Source: Aulostomus chinensis (Eukaryota; Chordata; Actinopteri; Syngnathiformes; Aulostomidae). Taken from it: a DNA stretch of 64,000 bases. Positions within the stretch are counted from its first letter, which is position 1. The number at the start of each line of letters is the position of its first letter. The stretch covers positions 22,508,001-22,572,000 of the forward strand of contig JBBMOA010000013.1 in the NCBI GenBank assembly GCA_037954235.1. Reading direction: 5' to 3'. Both the position numbers and the translations under genes were made by a program. Positions 1-12,800 of this stretch are shown here, one piece after another. A model generated the notes under the pieces. It saw nothing but the letters and a program-made list of their open reading frames with translations. It ran no database searches and was not told the DNA's origin.

Positions 1-1304
1 TGTTGATTTATTTAAACGTCAGAATGTTGAAGTATGTTTGTTGCTGTTAAAGAAAGTAATAGAAAAAGGAAAAGAATGTGAATTGTGGCCTTTTGCTGAA
101 TGGGGTCTGAAGCTCTTTTTCATTATTCGTTACCTGAATAGATGCTCATTGATAACAAGCTCAAAGCAACACTACAGCAGTTCGTGACATTACAGTACTA
201 CAGAGAACCAGAGAGAGACTGGAGTAAGAGGTAGAACAGGTCCTCTCGTCGAGCAACAATATGTGACAGTTTATATACTGAAACTGCTGGTTATCAATGT
301 TGAAAAATATGTCACATTTATCGTAATGTAAGTGACCTGTAGTTACTTTTGTTGTGATTCTTCTGCGCCACCGCGAGCCCCGTAATTTTCCGATTTGTTA
401 CGATTCCAATAAACGGAAATGGCGTCGATTGTGCCAATAATTCTGGCATCAGTATCGTTAAGCACTTGAGTCCATCTGCCACCACAGTTCCATCACAAAT
501 AAAAACACATTTATTGAATTATAAATGGGACCAAGTTAGCTCTGCTTAGCGTTGCAAACCAGGAAGAAATCGTCATTGCCGTTTCAAGAGTCAACACAGT
601 TGCTTTTACAACTACTCTTTTAGAGCAGCAAAGGAGAAACAGCTAGCATCAGCTGTTACGCTAGCATACACTACTTGATGTCACCGCTTTGTATTTGATT
701 TCAGCTAAGACTGCCTGTCAAACTAGAAAACAAAAAAGCTCAGTGGCATTCATTTTCTGTATGTATTTATTTTACGATGGCTAGTGATCTTACCACATCA
801 GTCAAAGGTTAGTAGTATACAGTTCTTCAAGGTAATATTAAAATCTATAAATATGTTTAATATTGGTGTGGTACTCTGAATTGGGGGATATTGGAAGTTC
901 AGGTATCAGTATTTCAACCCTGGACACAGAGAAAGCATGTAAAAAATGTAGATATTATGCCTTTGAACTTTGCCTTTAGAACAAAGGCTCTATGGAACAC
1001 TCCATCACATCTTCGTAGTGTTCAGACCACTGGAGAATGCAGACTTTCTCTGAAAAGTGTAAATGCAGCCACATTTCTGTCACTACATTTCATCTGAGGC
1101 GGGATCCATGTGAGTGCAGAGGAAAGCTTAAGTGCCAGAGGACTATTCGTAAAACCTTAAAAAGCAACCTTGCTTTTGCTTTTGTGTCCACACCTCTTGC
1201 TTTCCCCCTTTCATATAATCATTGAAAATTCATTCCTCCACTCAAATGAATAACAGAGCCAAGAGGAATTGTTTTGTGTTTCCACCACAAATACTTCAGT
1301 TGAG

Positions 1305-1329
1305 TTTTTTTTTTTTTTTTTTTTTTTTT
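1305..1329. repeat. Poly-T tract, T25
   Basis: An uninterrupted run of 25 T. It could be the A-tail of an old minus-strand retroposon, but no recognisable SINE or LINE body lies on either side, so it is called only as a homopolymer. Confidence 0.95.
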
Positions 1330-1589
1330 ACTATCATAAAGAATCAGTGGATGATATTTCTGACACCATTATTACCACTGTGCAACTGAGAGATGTGGGT
1401 AAAGCAAAGATGAATGTAATCACTCAGCACTCTACCTCACCATTCAATTGGGTGGAAGCGTCCTCGTATGTGTAGCCAGTATTGAAGGATATGCTTGTCT
1501 GAATTCTGTGGCTACGCACCGAAGGAGCGGGGCAGCAAGCAGACAATCACACAGGAGCTGAGTGCGTCCATTAAAGCTGTCAGTTAGCA

Positions 1590-1690
1590 AGGACCTTGAT
1601 TAATTGCACAATGCATAGAGGCAAATTAAGGCAGGTCTCAAGCCCACCCCCCTCAAATAATTAAGTAAAAATAGATTGCCAGAGAGAGGA
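1590..1690. promoter_or_regulatory. Candidate conserved noncoding element (unproven)
   Basis: This repeat-free, AT-rich patch holds several homeodomain-type cores close together: GATTAATTG, AAATTAAGG and AATAATTAAG. This composition is typical of developmental enhancers conserved between vertebrates. Conservation itself cannot be seen from one sequence, so the call is an inference from base composition and motif density only. Confidence 0.2.
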
Positions 1691-3710
1691 TGGTGAATAC
1701 TGGCGTCACTCAGTCTGTCTTACATGTATAAAAGGTCTCACACTGTGTAAGCATGTGTGTGTGGGGGTGAGGAAGAGAGAGAGAGAGAGATATTTGCACG
1801 ATTGTGTGGAGCTGCAGTGAATGGATGGAGAGGTAATAATGATGCTGATGGTGCACACATTTACACCTGCCTTTTATGGCTCTTCTTTGGAAGCTACAAA
1901 GGGCTGCAGGTCGAAGGAATTTCTTTACCAGTCTGATTACATGTGCATACGTGTGTGCTTTGCTAGAGCACGGGTGAAGGAGTGACAGAAATGCAGCAGT
2001 ACATCACTTTTGTCATGTACTCTGGAAGCCGCTGCTCTTTTGTGCTGGCTCTCACCCAGCTGCGTTTTATGTAACTTTCACTGCAGATGTGGTTCTACCT
2101 GTCTTTTGAATGTGAATTTTATTATCTGATCATGCCAGGATGCATTAGGGGACAAGTCCAACCGCTTTCAGAGGGGATTTTAAATTGACTGAGACAAGCC
2201 ACATCCTGAATTTCAGGAGGGTGGATATAATTTAAGCACCATCTAGACTCCCTTCTTGATGCATCAGCAAAGCCATACCCCTGGTCCCGACGCTTTATTA
2301 CAGTTACTTTGAGGTGACAGAGTAGCATCAGCTCTAGCCTTGACATCAGATCCACACTCTCCTCTCTCACTAAAACTGTAGGTCTTTCCACCCCGCCGTT
2401 GGTTGGAATCACAATCATTAATACCTTATTCTCTTGTTGATCAGTTGCACAAAATCCTGACCGACAAATTTCTGCATATTTCTTCAGCCTTTTGTCATCT
2501 GTCTGTTTGGAATGAAACACACATTTACGTATCAAACTGCAATGTAAATCATATTTGTGGGCCTCGCCAGTGTGGCTTATCAGTACAGGCATGTGTGTTG
2601 ACGTGTGAGCATCTTAAGATTACTTCTAAATACATAACGAGGGCACAGACAACTGCTGCAGCTTCTACAGCTGCTGTGTAGCTGATTTCACTTCGCAGTT
2701 GGTGTAAAGTTCCTTTCCTCTTCCTATCTTCTGTTCTTCACAAGATAGAACATGTCAGAGTTCTTGCCTGTGCTTTTGCTTTATTCAGTGATCATGTTAG
2801 TCCCATGACTAACCACAAACATACATCTCTGCATGAGAGTAACCAAACAGAAGACGGATTTCTCATCATGCCCCAAGGACACATTTTGCCATGTCACTGT
2901 TTAACAGCTGATCATGTCACAACAAATACCCAGCATGATGAGATTCTGGGTTACTGTGCATGACATCCAGCATGCATTTATTTGAGTTGGCTGTGGTAAA
3001 CATTCAACATGCTGGAGCAGTACAGCGTAACTGGTCAGTGGCCTTTACACATAGTTCAGCAGTGGAACAGCCAAAGGGAAAGCGAGCTCTTTAGGTGTGG
3101 ATCCCTGAGGAACGTATCCTGAGCTGTCTCCCACTTGGTATGGAGTTTAATCTTCTTCTCCCTGGGCTGTTTGGAACCTCGTAAAAATGGTCTGTCTTCT
3201 AACTTTTCTTCAACTTCATCAATCAAGGCAGGGAACTTTTAGGCTGTTGAGCTGACTTCCTCAGATAAATGTATTCATTTATCTATTTACAGTATTTTTA
3301 AGCTCTACACGGTTTCTAAGAACACCAAAACCTCAGACAACTGGTCATAGTAACCAATCACGTGGAATTGTCATGAGCAATTGTAACATGGATTATAACT
3401 CTTGTTATATGAAACTTGAGCTCGCAATGGTTGTTCAAAACCCCTTAAAGGTTGTTGAGGGCATCTGGCACACCACATCCACAAAGTTTTCAGTGACCAG
3501 TGCAGCAGTTTGTTCTATTTCTGAGGACAGACCTCAACAAAAACGCTGATCCTTGGTAAATAAGGGGGCTTACCTGCTGCTCTGACCATATGTTGGTGAA
3601 ACTGGAAGGTCATAACCCCTGTGTGTGTATAAGTGGAGTGATAAAATCCAGGTCATCACTGCATGTCTGCACAAAGCACTGATGAGGCTCCCCTGCATAC
3701 TGCTGCTATC

Positions 3711-3751
3711 CACACACGCACACACGCACGCGTGCGCGAGCACACACACGC

Positions 3752-3785
<34 letters not shown>
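3711..3785. repeat. Compound (CA)n/(CG)-interrupted microsatellite
   Basis: A 75-bp alternating purine-pyrimidine tract. Its left half is broken by CG steps (ACGCACGCGTGCGCGAG) and its right end is pure (CA)14 from 3757. The CG-rich left part could adopt Z-DNA. The array accounts for the His/Thr-rich and Cys/Val-rich frames that cross it on the two strands. Confidence 0.97.
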
Positions 3786-3787
<2 letters not shown>

Positions 3788-3862
3788 TCTTTTCCATGGA
3801 CATTTTCAGTCATTTGTGTCCTCTCAGATGTGCAAACCCCAACTTACATCTAAACAGGTTCT

Positions 3863-3882
3863 TATATATATATATATATATA
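3863..3882. repeat. (TA)10 microsatellite
   Basis: Ten TA units, followed directly by an A-rich run with AAAT repeats. It lies about 80 bp downstream of the CA array. Confidence 0.95.
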
Positions 3883-3956
3883 AAAAAACAAATAAATAAA
3901 TGTATAAATTACAAGCCAGGTGCAATTTTAGTGTTTTTAATGTTTGACTTTAAAGT

Positions 3957-4094
3957 TGTCCTGCAGTTAAAAATGTGCCTTTCTTCTTGTCCCACATCTC
4001 ACAGTGACGCTGTGAGATGTGGAATCTTTACTGCCCAAACTCTGAGAATGAACTTCATATTAAAGCAGGATAAATCTTGTGTCCTGCAGTTAAA
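3957..4094. repeat. 15-bp direct repeats bracketing a perfect 13-bp hairpin
   Basis: TGTCCTGCAGTTAAA occurs at 3957-3971 and again at 4080-4094. Between the copies lies a perfect inverted repeat: CCACATCTCACAG at 3992-4004, a 5-nt loop TGACG, and CTGTGAGATGTGG at 4010-4022. Direct repeats of this length would fit a target-site duplication around a roughly 108-bp insert, or a small local duplication. The insert lacks an A-tail and Pol III boxes, so no mobile-element family is assigned. Confidence 0.85.
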
Positions 4095-4424
4095 TTTCTG
4101 AAATGAAAAATATTTGCATCATAAAATCTGTATTTTTTAATGAGGAAAGAGTAGGTGGAGATTTTAACAAGGGACCTAATAAATATTGTGCTTCTAGCAA
4201 AAACTTTTGTACACCTCAATGCATATGTGGAGGAGATCTTTAAAGTTTTAATTAAAAATTGCGTTGTACTATTTTTATAAGGCGTAAATGTTATGACAGG
4301 AGTGTGTAAAATACAGTGATTAAATTAGTTATGATCAAAAGATTACTTGGAATAAATCTGACCCACACTAGAATGTGTCTCCTGTGAAATCACAAGTGTC
4401 GGTATTGTGTAGTATGCAGATGTG

Positions 4425-4545
4425 ATGCATTCAATTACGGCAAAAAAAGGAGGTCTGATAAATATGAATGTTCTCCGCACAATAAAAGGGCAAGACAAAT
4501 AAGGACTGTATAATTTACGCATTTACAATGGAGAGGCCTGACTGT
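4425..4545. promoter_or_regulatory. Candidate conserved noncoding element (unproven)
   Basis: The patch is repeat-free and contains TGATGCATTCAATTACGG, a GATAAATATG segment and CACAATAAAAGG. This mix of homeobox-like, SOX-like and AT-rich cores resembles vertebrate enhancer cores. It is an inference from composition only. Confidence 0.18.
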
Positions 4546-4777
4546 GTACATGGATACACACATTTAATACAATGAGAAGTTTCTACAACACTCATAATAA
4601 TCAGACCTGCCAGCTACGTCTTCATTAGATTGGGACTATCTGGTTCACCCTTCCACTTCTCTGTCACCTTCTCATACAAAAGTCTATTTGTTAATGCAGC
4701 CACTGGAGAAACATCGCTCACAACAAATCTCAGGATGTGCTTTTCAAATATGGATCAAATGGGTCTTAAGATGAGGA

Positions 4778-4831
4778 CCCCCCCCCCCCCCCCCCCCGGA
4801 AGTGTACATGTTTTTTTTGTTGTTGTTGTTG
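4778..4831. repeat. C20 homopolymer followed by (TTG)5
   Basis: A run of 20 C at 4778-4797 is followed 13 bp later by T8 and five TTG units (4817-4831). Long pure C runs are prone to sequencing and assembly length errors, so the exact count is uncertain. Confidence 0.93.
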
Positions 4832-6280
4832 TTTTATTTGGCACTTGGTTGTAACACACATCAGTATGAAATTGGACTTATTAGTGTCACCAGGCTATTC
4901 GGCAACACTACTGGCTGAAAGTGATGCCGAGTGATGAAACAAATACAGAAAATATGCCACGAGGGAGCGCTACAATAAAAGCACTGCTGCGGAGAAGGAT
5001 AGAACATATTTTTTTCTTGGGTATAAGACGGTTGTGTCTATGCTTTTGAGCGAGTTTAGTGTTTGCATAGGGGAGCCAAGAGTGTGCACTGGTGTATGCT
5101 ATGTGCTAACTTACAGGGCCTCAGCCAGCAAAGATGGACATTGAATTATTTTTGCCCGATCAAAGTCCCTGGAGTAATCTCTCATAAGAACAGAACGAGG
5201 ACAAGCGGGAGGATGCCCATTTCATTCTGAAGTGTATTAAATCCCCTCGCTCACAAACCCGTATACCCCAGTGTGGCAATGTAATTTTAGAGGGGATGTG
5301 GATACAATAAGAACAGAAGAAGAGAAAAGATGTATTCATAATGCTGGTGTTGACACTAAATCAAGATTGGAATGAAGACTAACGGATGGCAACACACCTC
5401 AGTGATTGGCTCGTGGAGGAACTCCTCTGTGTCCAAGCAGATATGTCTCTCTGTCTCATCATGGCTGGGCAATTTTGTCCCTGTTATAGCTCTCCCATCC
5501 TCTCCCAAGCTACTCCTTATATCAGCATTTCAATTTCCTCCCGTGTGCAAGCCCTGAGTGCTAAACTACTTCTGACTTTCTCTCAGACGAAGACAGAAGC
5601 AACAAAAAGACAGGATGGAGCAAAGGGAAGAAACTGCTAGGCTCTCTGTTCAGTCCTTCTTCCGGTTTCCCCGAGGTGTGGAAACAGAGATTCAAAGAGA
5701 AAATTATGCCTGAAGAGAATATTTGTTAAGAATCCTGCCTCATGAGCTACATATGCTCACGCTGGAAAAGACTACGGAGTCAACTTCCTGTGCTGTGCCC
5801 TTAATTTGAAACCACACTCAGCTAAGTTTGATTCCACATGAGATAAAACAAACACAAATCATTAATTTCTAATATATTTTCTCCAGACATCTAAAAAAAT
5901 ATCCATCCAGGATGAGATCAGTGATTAATAATGAATTCCTGGACATAAATGTAAATGATCAAAAGAGAGCACATCCACACATCCCAATCAGTTAAAAAAA
6001 AAACACACAACTTATAGTCAGTGTAATTGAACATGCTGACATCCTCCATTTATCTATGCTGTCATCTGCAATTGCAGTTTTGTGTCAACAGCCAACACCA
6101 GTCACAGGGGAAATCGCTCGGACGTTGATGCAGTAAGCGTTTCGGAAGGCTCCGAGCATGAGGGAACCTTTCCTTTCTCTCCGTCTCTACACCCATAAGA
6201 GTTAGTGTGCAAATTAATCATTTCATTTTCATTAATCTCACCTTCCACTACATGCCTGTCACTGTCGCCTTAATCCCTGC

Positions 6281-6303
6281 CTTTCTTTCTTTCTTTCTTT
6301 CTT
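6281..6303. repeat. (CTTT)n microsatellite
   Basis: Five full CTTT units plus a partial one, in a pyrimidine-rich context. Confidence 0.95.
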
Positions 6304-6769
6304 GGTTTCATTTTGCATAATTCCCATTTCTGCATCTTTGCGTCATTATCCCTCTAGTTCCTGTTTTTCTCTGCTTGCAACGCACCATTTTCACCTTATC
6401 TCTTTCGTCCTCACGATGCCTTTAACTACAACGCCTTGGAAAATCTTTTTTTCCAAGTTGCAGTTACACGGTTATCCATCTCGGCAAAGTCTCCCCCTGT
6501 GAGCTTGTGCTGTGAAGGCTTCTCTCCACTGTCTGCGCTGTTTTATGTGTTCCAAAAATGAGAATAGAAGCAAACTTGAAAACAAAGACAGGAGCTAATA
6601 TGAGTGTGTAATACCAGTGAGGACTGAAACCCCCGGTTGTTTGTGCTGTGACTTGGCTTTTTGTCTGAATCTTTGCTTGTTTGATGACCGATGTCAAGTT
6701 CTCATAAAGTAAGAGTTTTAATCTATATCCATGCTTTCCCTTATTATTCTGGGAGCAAAGTTAGGGTGT

Positions 6770-6950
6770 TGGGTCATGTGATCAGTCATGCCATGGGGAC
6801 GTCCAGCTGGTAGGAGGCTACCCAGAACACCCTGGGGTTACATTCTGGGATCCCACTGGGGCCTCCCAGGAGTGAAGTATGTCTGGGTTATTTGACTCTG
6901 CCTCCTGTCACTGTGACCCAGTCCCAGATAAGGGTTGGAAAATGGCTGTA
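6770..6950 (+). mobile_element. Degraded LINE 3' end, RTE/Rex3-like
   Basis: The order of short blocks matches the remembered 3' end of teleost RTE-type (Rex3-like) LINEs. A GGACG and AGGAGGCTACCCAGAACACC segment comes first, then CTGGGATCCCACTGGGGCC, then a GAAGTATGTCTGGGTTA block, then TGACCCAGTCCCAGATAAGGG. In intact family members this last block precedes a GATG-type terminal repeat. Here the tail has decayed to GTTGGAAAATGGCTG, and no coding frame survives. The assignment is from memory of the family, without a search. Confidence 0.6.
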
Positions 6951-7088
6951 ACACCCCACTGATAAATTAAAATTAAATCTAAAAGCAAATCTGACCGTAA
7001 ATTAATGGCTTTTTGTGCAATCTTGCTGTGCACTGCTAGCATTCCTGCCACAACCTCCAAGTGGTGCCCAAAGTGATTTGAAGGTACC

Positions 7089-7105
7089 CCACCACCACCA
7101 CCACC
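7089..7105. repeat. Short (CCA)5 array
   Basis: Five CCA units. In one plus-strand frame they read as a histidine run, which is a translation artefact and not a gene. Confidence 0.9.
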
Positions 7106-7652
7106 CTGCGAAAGTGGGACATTGCTTTTCCCCAAAGAATGTAAGCTCCCAGAAAGTGCCTGCTTCTTTTCCTGAGCTGTGGTGTCTCTCAAAGTCTGCC
7201 CGACATTTAAAGGATTTGAGCCTTCGACTATCAAAGGGTGGTATAGCGGGGACTGTGGGAGAGCCGTGAGAGTCAGCCCTGAGTTTGATCTAGCCTGGGG
7301 CGGTACGGGTCACCATCCCAGATTAGGCCTGCTTTGGGGACACATTGCTTCAGATAAACCCACAGAAAATCAGGTATAGCAAATAAGTCCTCCTAGCAGT
7401 TTCTTGGCCTAGATAGACAGCTACAGGGCAAGGGTCTGAATTCATTACTGCTAACAGATGCTTTCTGCGAGTATACAGTACACTCACTGTGGGTGTAAGA
7501 GCTGATTCTTGGATTGTAAACTTGATTTCCATCTCTCAATATGTCCTCAGCTCAACTCAATATTTTGAACATGAATGCATTCCATGAAGAATGTAAACAA
7601 TTGTTAGCTGACTTTCTTCTGTTGATAAAGGGAATTACACGCTGGCTATATC

Positions 7653-7667
7653 AAAAAAAAAAAAAAA
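7653..7667. repeat. Poly-A tract, A15
   Basis: An uninterrupted A15. No retroposon body is recognisable upstream. Confidence 0.93.
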
Positions 7668-9502
7668 GATCTCATTATGAGCTGTTCATACATGTAGAAA
7701 ATACTCCTGTTTTAGTTGGAATAATAAGGTACTGAGTGTGAAAGAAAACAGATCAGACATTATGTACTGGAGATAAAAGGCACAGCGGTATTGTCGTCTA
7801 TCCTTGAAAAGCCTGGTCTCAACCCTGGCTTATATAACAACACGAGAACAACTCCAACATTCACTTTTCTCTCTTGAACACGCAGGAACACGCTGCAGCC
7901 TCACAGATCAAAACTGGAATCCTAATGACCTTTCTGAGCTGTGATAGTCGGAATCCCACTGAAAACTACACTACGGTACGTGCCTAAGTGAGTGAGTCAT
8001 TCTTCTTTCTCAAACTCTTGGCTCAATGCACAAAGTTCTCCTATCTATTTGTTGCCACTCCATCAGGTGTATTTTTATGTAATTAAAGTGAGTGTGTGCT
8101 GTTGAGTGTCGTTGATTTCCCATACAAGACGACATGGTGTGACCTCTGTATCATTTTTTTTTCCCGGCCGCAGTCGTAATACAGTTAAAATCATTATCAT
8201 TGCCAAGATTAGCCCCAATTACAGTCGCCCACCACTGACTATCAGGGTTTGTCTTTGACGTAGAGACATTATGTAGCTATCAATTAACTTACTCAAAAGC
8301 AGAAAGAAGAAGAAGAAAAAAAAAAGTGCATCAAGGTTGCTAGGGACCAAAAAGCGTAATGCGGCCGTTCACTACAACTGTCTCCATGGCAACAAAAGTC
8401 TCTGCCAAACAGTGTTGAACAAGAGATGCAGCATGAAGGATGAAGTTCTTTCACAGGGTACGACTGACACACAATCAACAACCATAATCACAAATTCCTG
8501 ATGAAGTGGGGGAAATTTGCTTGCTGCCATTCACCTTGGTGATGCATATTTAAGACAACACAGGAAACACAAGCTGAAATGTCATAGGAAACCATTTTCA
8601 TGACTGCAAAATAAATTAAACATTTCGTATGCTTATGGCACATTGAACGTAACTCAAAATATGTGGCATTTTATTGTACAATGGGTAATTTCTGCCCTTA
8701 TTTGTAACGTAATTTATCTAATGGTAATCATATATTTGAAAAGGGACCTTTAGATAGAATCTATTACTCTGTGAAAATGATGAAAATATTCAATAGAAAG
8801 ATACAGTAACTTATACCAAATGTGGCATTCAAATTCTTCCCAATTTCTGCAGGCACTTTTGAGGTGTGCAGAGCCGTTTCCTCTTGCAGATTACAAATGG
8901 AATGAATGGCATAGAACAACATCAACAATTGTAATACAAAACACTTACCTACATCAAGGTAGTGAGCGAGGAGAAAAAGAGAGAGAATACTGTTAATACC
9001 TCTGCCAGTGGCAGTGCTTTCAGTGACTTCACGTTGAGTTGTGGTTGAACATCCTCCATTTAAAAAAAAAACAACTGAACAATAATTGGACTTAGTTGAT
9101 GATCTGCTAATTGACCACGCCCACTTGAAGATGGCATCGTGAAGAATGTCATGCGGGACGGGCTTTTTTCGGTATTTTTGAAGACTAGCATTCTTCATCC
9201 TAATTCATATGCTATAGTGTAGCGAGACTGGTGCATCTCTCTTGTCCCTGAAATCTTGGTTTTAACTTGTTGTCTACCATACGATAGATGGAAAAAGGCA
9301 GATTTTGTTTCTCAGCAATGTTTTGCTGAAAATTTATTTGTTGAACGGGGAGGTTGTAATCTGTAAGTATTTTTCGGAACCTGGCCAAAGCCTGCGTTCA
9401 GAGGTCGGCCTTCAGCTACCTCCCTCTCTAAGAAAGTCTTAGTTACGTAGCTCTCCTGTCACGCTATCGTTCTCCTGCAGTCGTTGTTGTCTTGTTCCTT
9501 TT

Positions 9503-9659
9503 AAGCAGCAGCCTTTGACGTATGCCATCCATTTATATTTGTCTTCATATCAAAATACATTCTGGAGGCATTTACTATACGAGAGAAATGATGATGAGTA
9601 TAGGTATATTATTGCAGTGTTGTTTCTATGACAACAGAAAAGCAGCAGCCTTTGATGTA
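9503..9659. repeat. Pair of direct 20-mers 137 bp apart
   Basis: AAGCAGCAGCCTTTGACGTA at 9503-9522 and the same 20-mer with one change (GAT for GAC) at 9640-9659. Both copies are on the plus strand. Loosely similar TGTTGT-rich sequence precedes each, so a small old duplication is possible. Confidence 0.75.
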
Positions 9660-12654
9660 CAGCAGTGGGACAGTCAGATTCTGGCTTAGAGGAGCATTTA
9701 CACGATGTGGCTTTACTCTTTAATATATAGATGCAGGGGATCAGCTGTGTGTTTCGGATTGTGAAGCTCTGCAAGGTGTTGCATGAACTACTGACTCTGA
9801 AATACATTTGATGACTTGATTGCCATTTATTATCGACGGTGTTGAATTTTCTTATCTACTTTTCTTAGAGGTTAGTGCCATCAAAGGCCATAAAGATAAG
9901 CCAGAGTAATTATTTTGGGTTTACACGAGTGATAAGCACCTTGCATGTGATTCGTGAAGCAAATTTAATAGCATTGAAAAATAACATAATAACCATGAAC
10001 TCCCATACGTTGTAGATGTATGATGGAGCAGCGACCATAAATTTTGCGCATCTCAATAAAAACTAACAGTACTGTCTATTTGAATAAAACTCAGCGAACA
10101 AATAATACTGAGGGTTTAGCGTAAAATCAATGGTCCTTAGGTTGTTCCTCATATCATTGTTTTATCTATCTCATTCTTCTCGTAATGCCCTTGGATATTT
10201 ACACAATTTGTGCATTTAAATCAAATACTTTATTTGAATATACACGGCACCCCCAAGACTTGAGATTATTATCACCCTTTTAAAAAAACCCATTTGCTTT
10301 TTAATTGAATACATGTTTTCATTTCAACTCTATCCAATCATTTCCTCATGATGTGATTGATGTTACAAGTCTCCTGCATTAAACTAAGCCATAAAGCACA
10401 GCGTGCTACTCGGAGCAACAATTGCACCATGCGGAAGATGGTAATGAAAGAATAATAGTAAGTGATTTGCCCTCTTTTGTAAAACAACTTTGCCAGAAGC
10501 TGAAAACATACAGTAGACGTTCTGTTGTTGGGAGTCAAATGATGTAGCATTCGAGATTGAGGGTGAGTTGCAGTGATTTCCAGCATCACAGCTGCAGCTT
10601 GACTGAGGAATTGCCTTCCATAAAAAGCATCCCTCATGTGGTCTGGCGAGAGAATGCGACAGAGTGTTAATTATCCAGGCAACACTGGAGAACAAGGTAA
10701 AAGGCGTGTTAATGAAATACTAATAAGGTTCCAATTTGAGTTCCTTAGCTGTGCCATCCTCTAAGTGATCTCAAGGACTTCAGTGCTGCTTCCATAGCTG
10801 CTCTGTTATTGCCAATTACCATTGCTCACATGACAGAAGGCAGTTAAGAAACCATTATTTCTGGAGACAAAACCCTTTGTCTATTGTTCTTTGATGGAAG
10901 ACACAATGGTTTTGCTGTTATGTCAGATGAGAAGGGTGAACAAGAGGGCTAGAATCCCTAAAAACTAGAATATACGTTCACTGTCTGCCAGCGAGTTTGT
11001 CCCCTCCATTCTGTCACAACCAGTTGTGGAGCAACCTAGATTGGTGTCTCAGGAGGGATAATGTTTGTCCGTGTCTTTTTAATGTTCCAATTTATCTACT
11101 TTGGTCAGCTCCAGGAAAGTTGAGTAAATGTCTTTTTCCCTTAAAAGTTAAGAAAATACTCAAGCCGAGTTAGTGCTGTTGGGTCGCCAGGGTTGTCTAG
11201 TAACTGTACATCTACAGTTAGAATCTTCAAGAAAGGTAATGGAATTTCCGCTACGGGCATCCTGCAGGAGCAAAGCATCATTTCACAGGACTGTGCACTG
11301 TACTGAACCATAAGCTGATAACATAAGTCAAAAGGAAACTCTTCAGGTGCTGGCGTATAGCAAGAGGGAAAGCAGACAGGGATGGGAGATATTCTCAAAG
11401 ACATTTGAAGATACGACAATTTCTCTGAGGCAATCATTTGGTGCTCTCATTCCGTGATGGTTGAGTGTCACTACTTTTGCGCTCCTATCACTCAAGTGCA
11501 TCCAGCACTCCAAAAAATTGATTGTTGGAGAACAGGGCCGGAATAGTGTACACATAAAAAGTGCATCTAGCCTGGGATATAACACTTTTTTTTTTTTCAT
11601 CAGTAAAAGCAGTCAGAGTAACTCTCTCAGTCAATGTATTTTTTAGAGATGGCGTTTACTCTAGTATTAGCTTGAGAATACATGGCGAGGTTAACATCAT
11701 CACCACTTGAGAAAATTGGACAACAATATGACAGATGTGTCCCAATGGAGATAACAAACCACAAACAATAAAAAGAGAAAAAAGGCTGTTGAAGGTACAA
11801 GTGTGAAGGATAAACAGATAATGCAACAACAGAGCACCAGTAAGCAGCATTATATTGCGTTGTAAAATTTGTGTTTCCTGTCTCTGAATATGTTACGTAT
11901 AGCGGACCGTGCTCATCCCTGGTCATCAAAAAAGCATTATTTTTACCTCCAAAAAGAGAATTTTCCCTCACCATTTATTTTTTGGTGCATTTTGTGTTTT
12001 TGAGGTATTATAGCAGATCATTTAAAGTGTGCGGCAGCCATCCACCACCCAAACCTTCCATGTTGTGAAGACTTTCTCTCTATATGCTGGCATAAAAAGT
12101 CAAAGGTGTCCAACATGGTCACAATTAGATTTACACTGAAGTTAGTAGAGAGCTCACTGTGTGTCCAAGTGACTCCAAAGTCAGACACATAGGGAGTGAG
12201 AAAATGTTCTGATTTGACAATTTCAGAGTGAAAATTGATCGTGAGGGGAGAACTAAGATTCAAACACACTGATGGACATATTCCACACCACTCTCACAGA
12301 AGCAAGACCCAACCGGTACTCCAGCCTGCCCACTAATGTGGACTTTTAATAACCACCACCCATCACTTCACATTGTTGAACCACAGAATTTGTGCACCCA
12401 CCACAACAAAGGACCCTCATCGACTTTCCACTGGCATTGTTTCCATGATGCAGCTCCATCATCACGTATCACCGCCACGTAATACGGTAGCAAGAGGTCA
12501 TGGTCATTTCATGTAGCTTTTGTGAGATGAGCCTGGTAGATTTTCTGCTGCAACAGACCCTTAACAGCTGTCATGGTGTCTGATTGTACGTGGAGGTCTG
12601 GGAATCTTTAGTGGAATACAAATGTAGCCAGCCGGACAATAATTACAGCTAGCA

Positions 12655-12800
12655 TCATTGGAGGTTTTCCTAATCTCACATGATACATCCCGTAGCCTTA
12701 ATGAACATATTTTAATTATTACCATGCTCATAAAAAGGACTCATATAGCTGACATTTCACCAACTAATCCAATGAAAATTGTTCTGTCAATGCGCCATTA
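12655..12800. promoter_or_regulatory. Candidate conserved noncoding element (unproven)
   Basis: The patch is repeat-free and contains CCTTAATGAACA, TTTTAATTATTACC and CAACTAATCCAATG within about 120 bp. These are homeodomain-type cores at close spacing. Conservation cannot be judged from this window alone. Confidence 0.2.

Larger units (their letters stand above)
1..3710. other. Gene-free stretch, mostly unique sequence
   Basis: I see no supported gene here. The stretch holds a T25 tract at 1305-1329, a short (GA)8 at 1775-1790 and a possible regulatory patch at 1590-1690. Around 360-440 there is a locally CpG-richer patch, too short to be a CpG island. A minus-strand frame of 156 codons at 2122-2592 has no recognisable domain and probably arose by chance. 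The sequence at 360-700 has the look of an old mobile-element fragment, but I cannot place it in a family. Confidence 0.6.
3786..6765. other. Gene-free stretch with hairpin structure and C20 tract
   Basis: No supported gene. Apart from the hairpin at 4 kb, the C20 tract at 4778 and a (CTTT)n at 6281, the sequence looks unique. A possible regulatory patch lies at 4425-4545. A CTCF-core-like string, CCACGAGGGAGCGC, sits at 4957-4970. It has two departures from the usual core, so it is noted but not called. Confidence 0.55.

Noticed and set aside
360..700. A promoter and first exon at the CpG-richer left end
   Set aside because: The CpG-rich patch is well under 100 bp. No TATA, initiator, or coding start followed by a plausible donor is evident.
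2122..2592. 156-codon minus-strand open frame
   Set aside because: No recognisable family, no plausible promoter or splice context, and a plus-strand frame overlaps it. Treated as chance.
3992..4022. A microRNA precursor at the perfect hairpin
   Set aside because: The 13-bp stem and 5-nt loop are far shorter than a pre-miRNA, and no known miRNA seed was recognised.
3570..4101. Frames of 77-158 codons across the CA array
   Set aside because: They are translations of the (CA)n/(TG)n array (His-Thr or Cys-Val runs) plus random flanks.
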